Positions 63,351-64,000 of a stretch of 64,000 bases of DNA are shown piece by piece. Origin of the DNA: Desulfoglaeba alkanexedens ALDC (GTDB taxonomy: Bacteria; Desulfobacterota; Syntrophobacteria; Syntrophobacterales; DSM-9756); the NCBI RefSeq assembly GCF_005377625.1, contig NZ_CP040098.1, forward strand, positions 2,779,279 to 2,843,278, in the 5' to 3' direction. The position numbers were made by a program, and so were the translations under genes. The notes under the pieces were generated by a model. It saw only the letters and a list, made by a program, of their open reading frames with translations, made no database searches and was not told the DNA's origin. Position 1 is the stretch's first letter; the number at the start of each line of letters is the position of its first letter.

Positions 63351-64000
63351 TCACATGAAGTAGTCGAAATCGTGTTCGCGCTTCAGACGCCGCCGAATCC
63401 TGAAGATCTGCGCCGGGCTCTCCGCCGGGTTCAGCCGGACGAAGTTCCGCGACCCCTGCCAGAAATAGCGGCCTTCCCCGATCAGGTCGTGGACCTGGAA
63501 AACTTCGTCAGGCGCGATCCCCAGGTCTTTCAGGGGGACATGCACCCAGCCTTCGCGGGTTTGGAAAGGGTCCACGTTCACCACCACTAGGATGATGTTG
63601 GAAAGGTCTCGGGTCGTCTTGCCGAAAAAGATCAGGTGGTCGTTTTCGCTGTCGTAGAAGCGCAACCCTTCGTTCGAATGGAGCGCGGGGTTTTCACGCC
63701 GGATGGTGTTGATCCGGCGGATGAAGTCCCGGAGGTTTCCCGGCCGGTCCCAGTCCCAATGCCGGACCTGGTACTTCTCCGAATCCAGGTATTCTTCCGT
63801 GCCCGGAACGGCCCGGGCTTCACAGAGCTCAAAGCCGCAGTAGATCCCGTAGCTCGCCGACAGGGTCGCCGCCAGCACCAGGCGCACCATAAAAGCCGGC
63901 CGACCGCCGAATTGCAGGTATTCCGGAAGGATATCCGGCGTGTTGGTGAAAAAGTTCGGGCGGAAGTATTCCCGGAGTTCCGTTTGGGTGAGTTCGGTGA
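63351..64000 (-). CDS. glgE: GlgE, alpha-1,4-glucan:maltose-1-phosphate maltosyltransferase (5' end outside window)
   Basis: Only the C-terminal 216 residues are visible; the frame enters from the right edge. REYFRPNFFTNTPDILPEYL (the conserved FFxNTPDI segment), LRLVLAATLSASYGIYCG-like core, YDSENDHLIFFGK and a C-terminal beta-sandwich (IILVVVNVDPFQTREGWVHV) fit GlgE of GH13_3. It transfers maltose from maltose-1-phosphate to growing glucan. It heads the visible part of the glucan operon. Confidence 0.9.
   Translation of the reverse strand, partial: TELTQTELREYFRPNFFTNTPDILPEYLQFGGRPAFMVRLVLAATLSASYGIYCGFELCEARAVPGTEEYLDSEKYQVRHWDWDRPGNLRDFIRRINTIRRENPALHSNEGLRFYDSENDHLIFFGKTTRDLSNIILVVVNVDPFQTREGWVHVPLKDLGIAPDEVFQVHDLIGEGRYFWQGSRNFVRLNPAESPAQIFRIRRRLKREHDFDYFM

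Overview
The window looks like chromosomal DNA of a GC-rich deltaproteobacterium (Desulfobacterota, perhaps a Syntrophobacter-like lineage). This is an inference from gene content: alaC-hom-apgM order, two sigma-54/two-component loci, an NADH-linked iron-sulfur diaphorase, and a GlgE/TreS glucan locus. No rRNA or tRNA marker is present, so the placement is tentative. Most of the window is GC-rich; the Tad pilus block (about 34.7-46.0 kb) is visibly more AT-rich, and tadE-tadG are the most AT-rich part.

Layout. 0-5 kb: a leftward block with partial hisA, a 4HBT thioesterase, apgM, hom and an alanine-type aminotransferase. 5-8.4 kb: nagZ, divergent from a MurU-like nucleotidyltransferase and an AmgK-like sugar kinase, together resembling a cell-wall recycling locus. 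8.4-11 kb: a small conserved-looking protein, an HD hydrolase, a SlyD-like isomerase and an FMN reductase. 11-18.6 kb: a sigma-54 regulator/sensor kinase pair with a candidate -24/-12 promoter, then a roughly 1,300-residue HDOD-GAF-PAS-PAS-kinase-receiver-PilZ protein. 18.7-21.2 kb: a graveyard holding an EamA transporter remnant, an excisionase-like HTH gene, an ATPase fragment, an intact MNT antitoxin with a broken HEPN partner, repeats, and a DNA-methylase remnant. 21.3-26.3 kb: a receiver-PAS-kinase, a glpX 3' remnant and a NuoE/NuoF/NuoG-type diaphorase. 26.6-33 kb: housekeeping and regulatory genes, including two reading frames broken at runs of five G/C. 33-34.7 kb: repeats and a dead IS5-family element.

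34.8-46.0 kb holds a complete-looking Tad/Flp pilus cluster: pilin, prepilin peptidase, CpaB, secretin, lipoprotein, TadE, TadG, TadZ, TadA, TadB, TadC, TadD. It is cut into four segments by three short elements that share terminal inverted repeats (GTGCAGATCTTTT). One is flanked by a perfect 12-bp direct duplication and another by an 11/12-bp one, so they look like non-autonomous transposable elements. Related copies sit in or against a HEPN gene and a khpA-like gene. Their interiors are built from palindromic modules (GTTCCCAAGCT..AGCTTGGGAAC) that recur throughout the window.

46.1-50.4 kb carries an AsmA protein, a cytidylate-kinase-like protein, a WbqC-like protein and DUF2905. 50.5-64 kb is a leftward alpha-glucan/trehalose locus: glgE (partial), a treS-maltokinase fusion, glgB, treZ, and a malQ-treY fusion. 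Together these can interconvert linear glucan, trehalose, maltose and maltose-1-phosphate and rebuild branched glucan.
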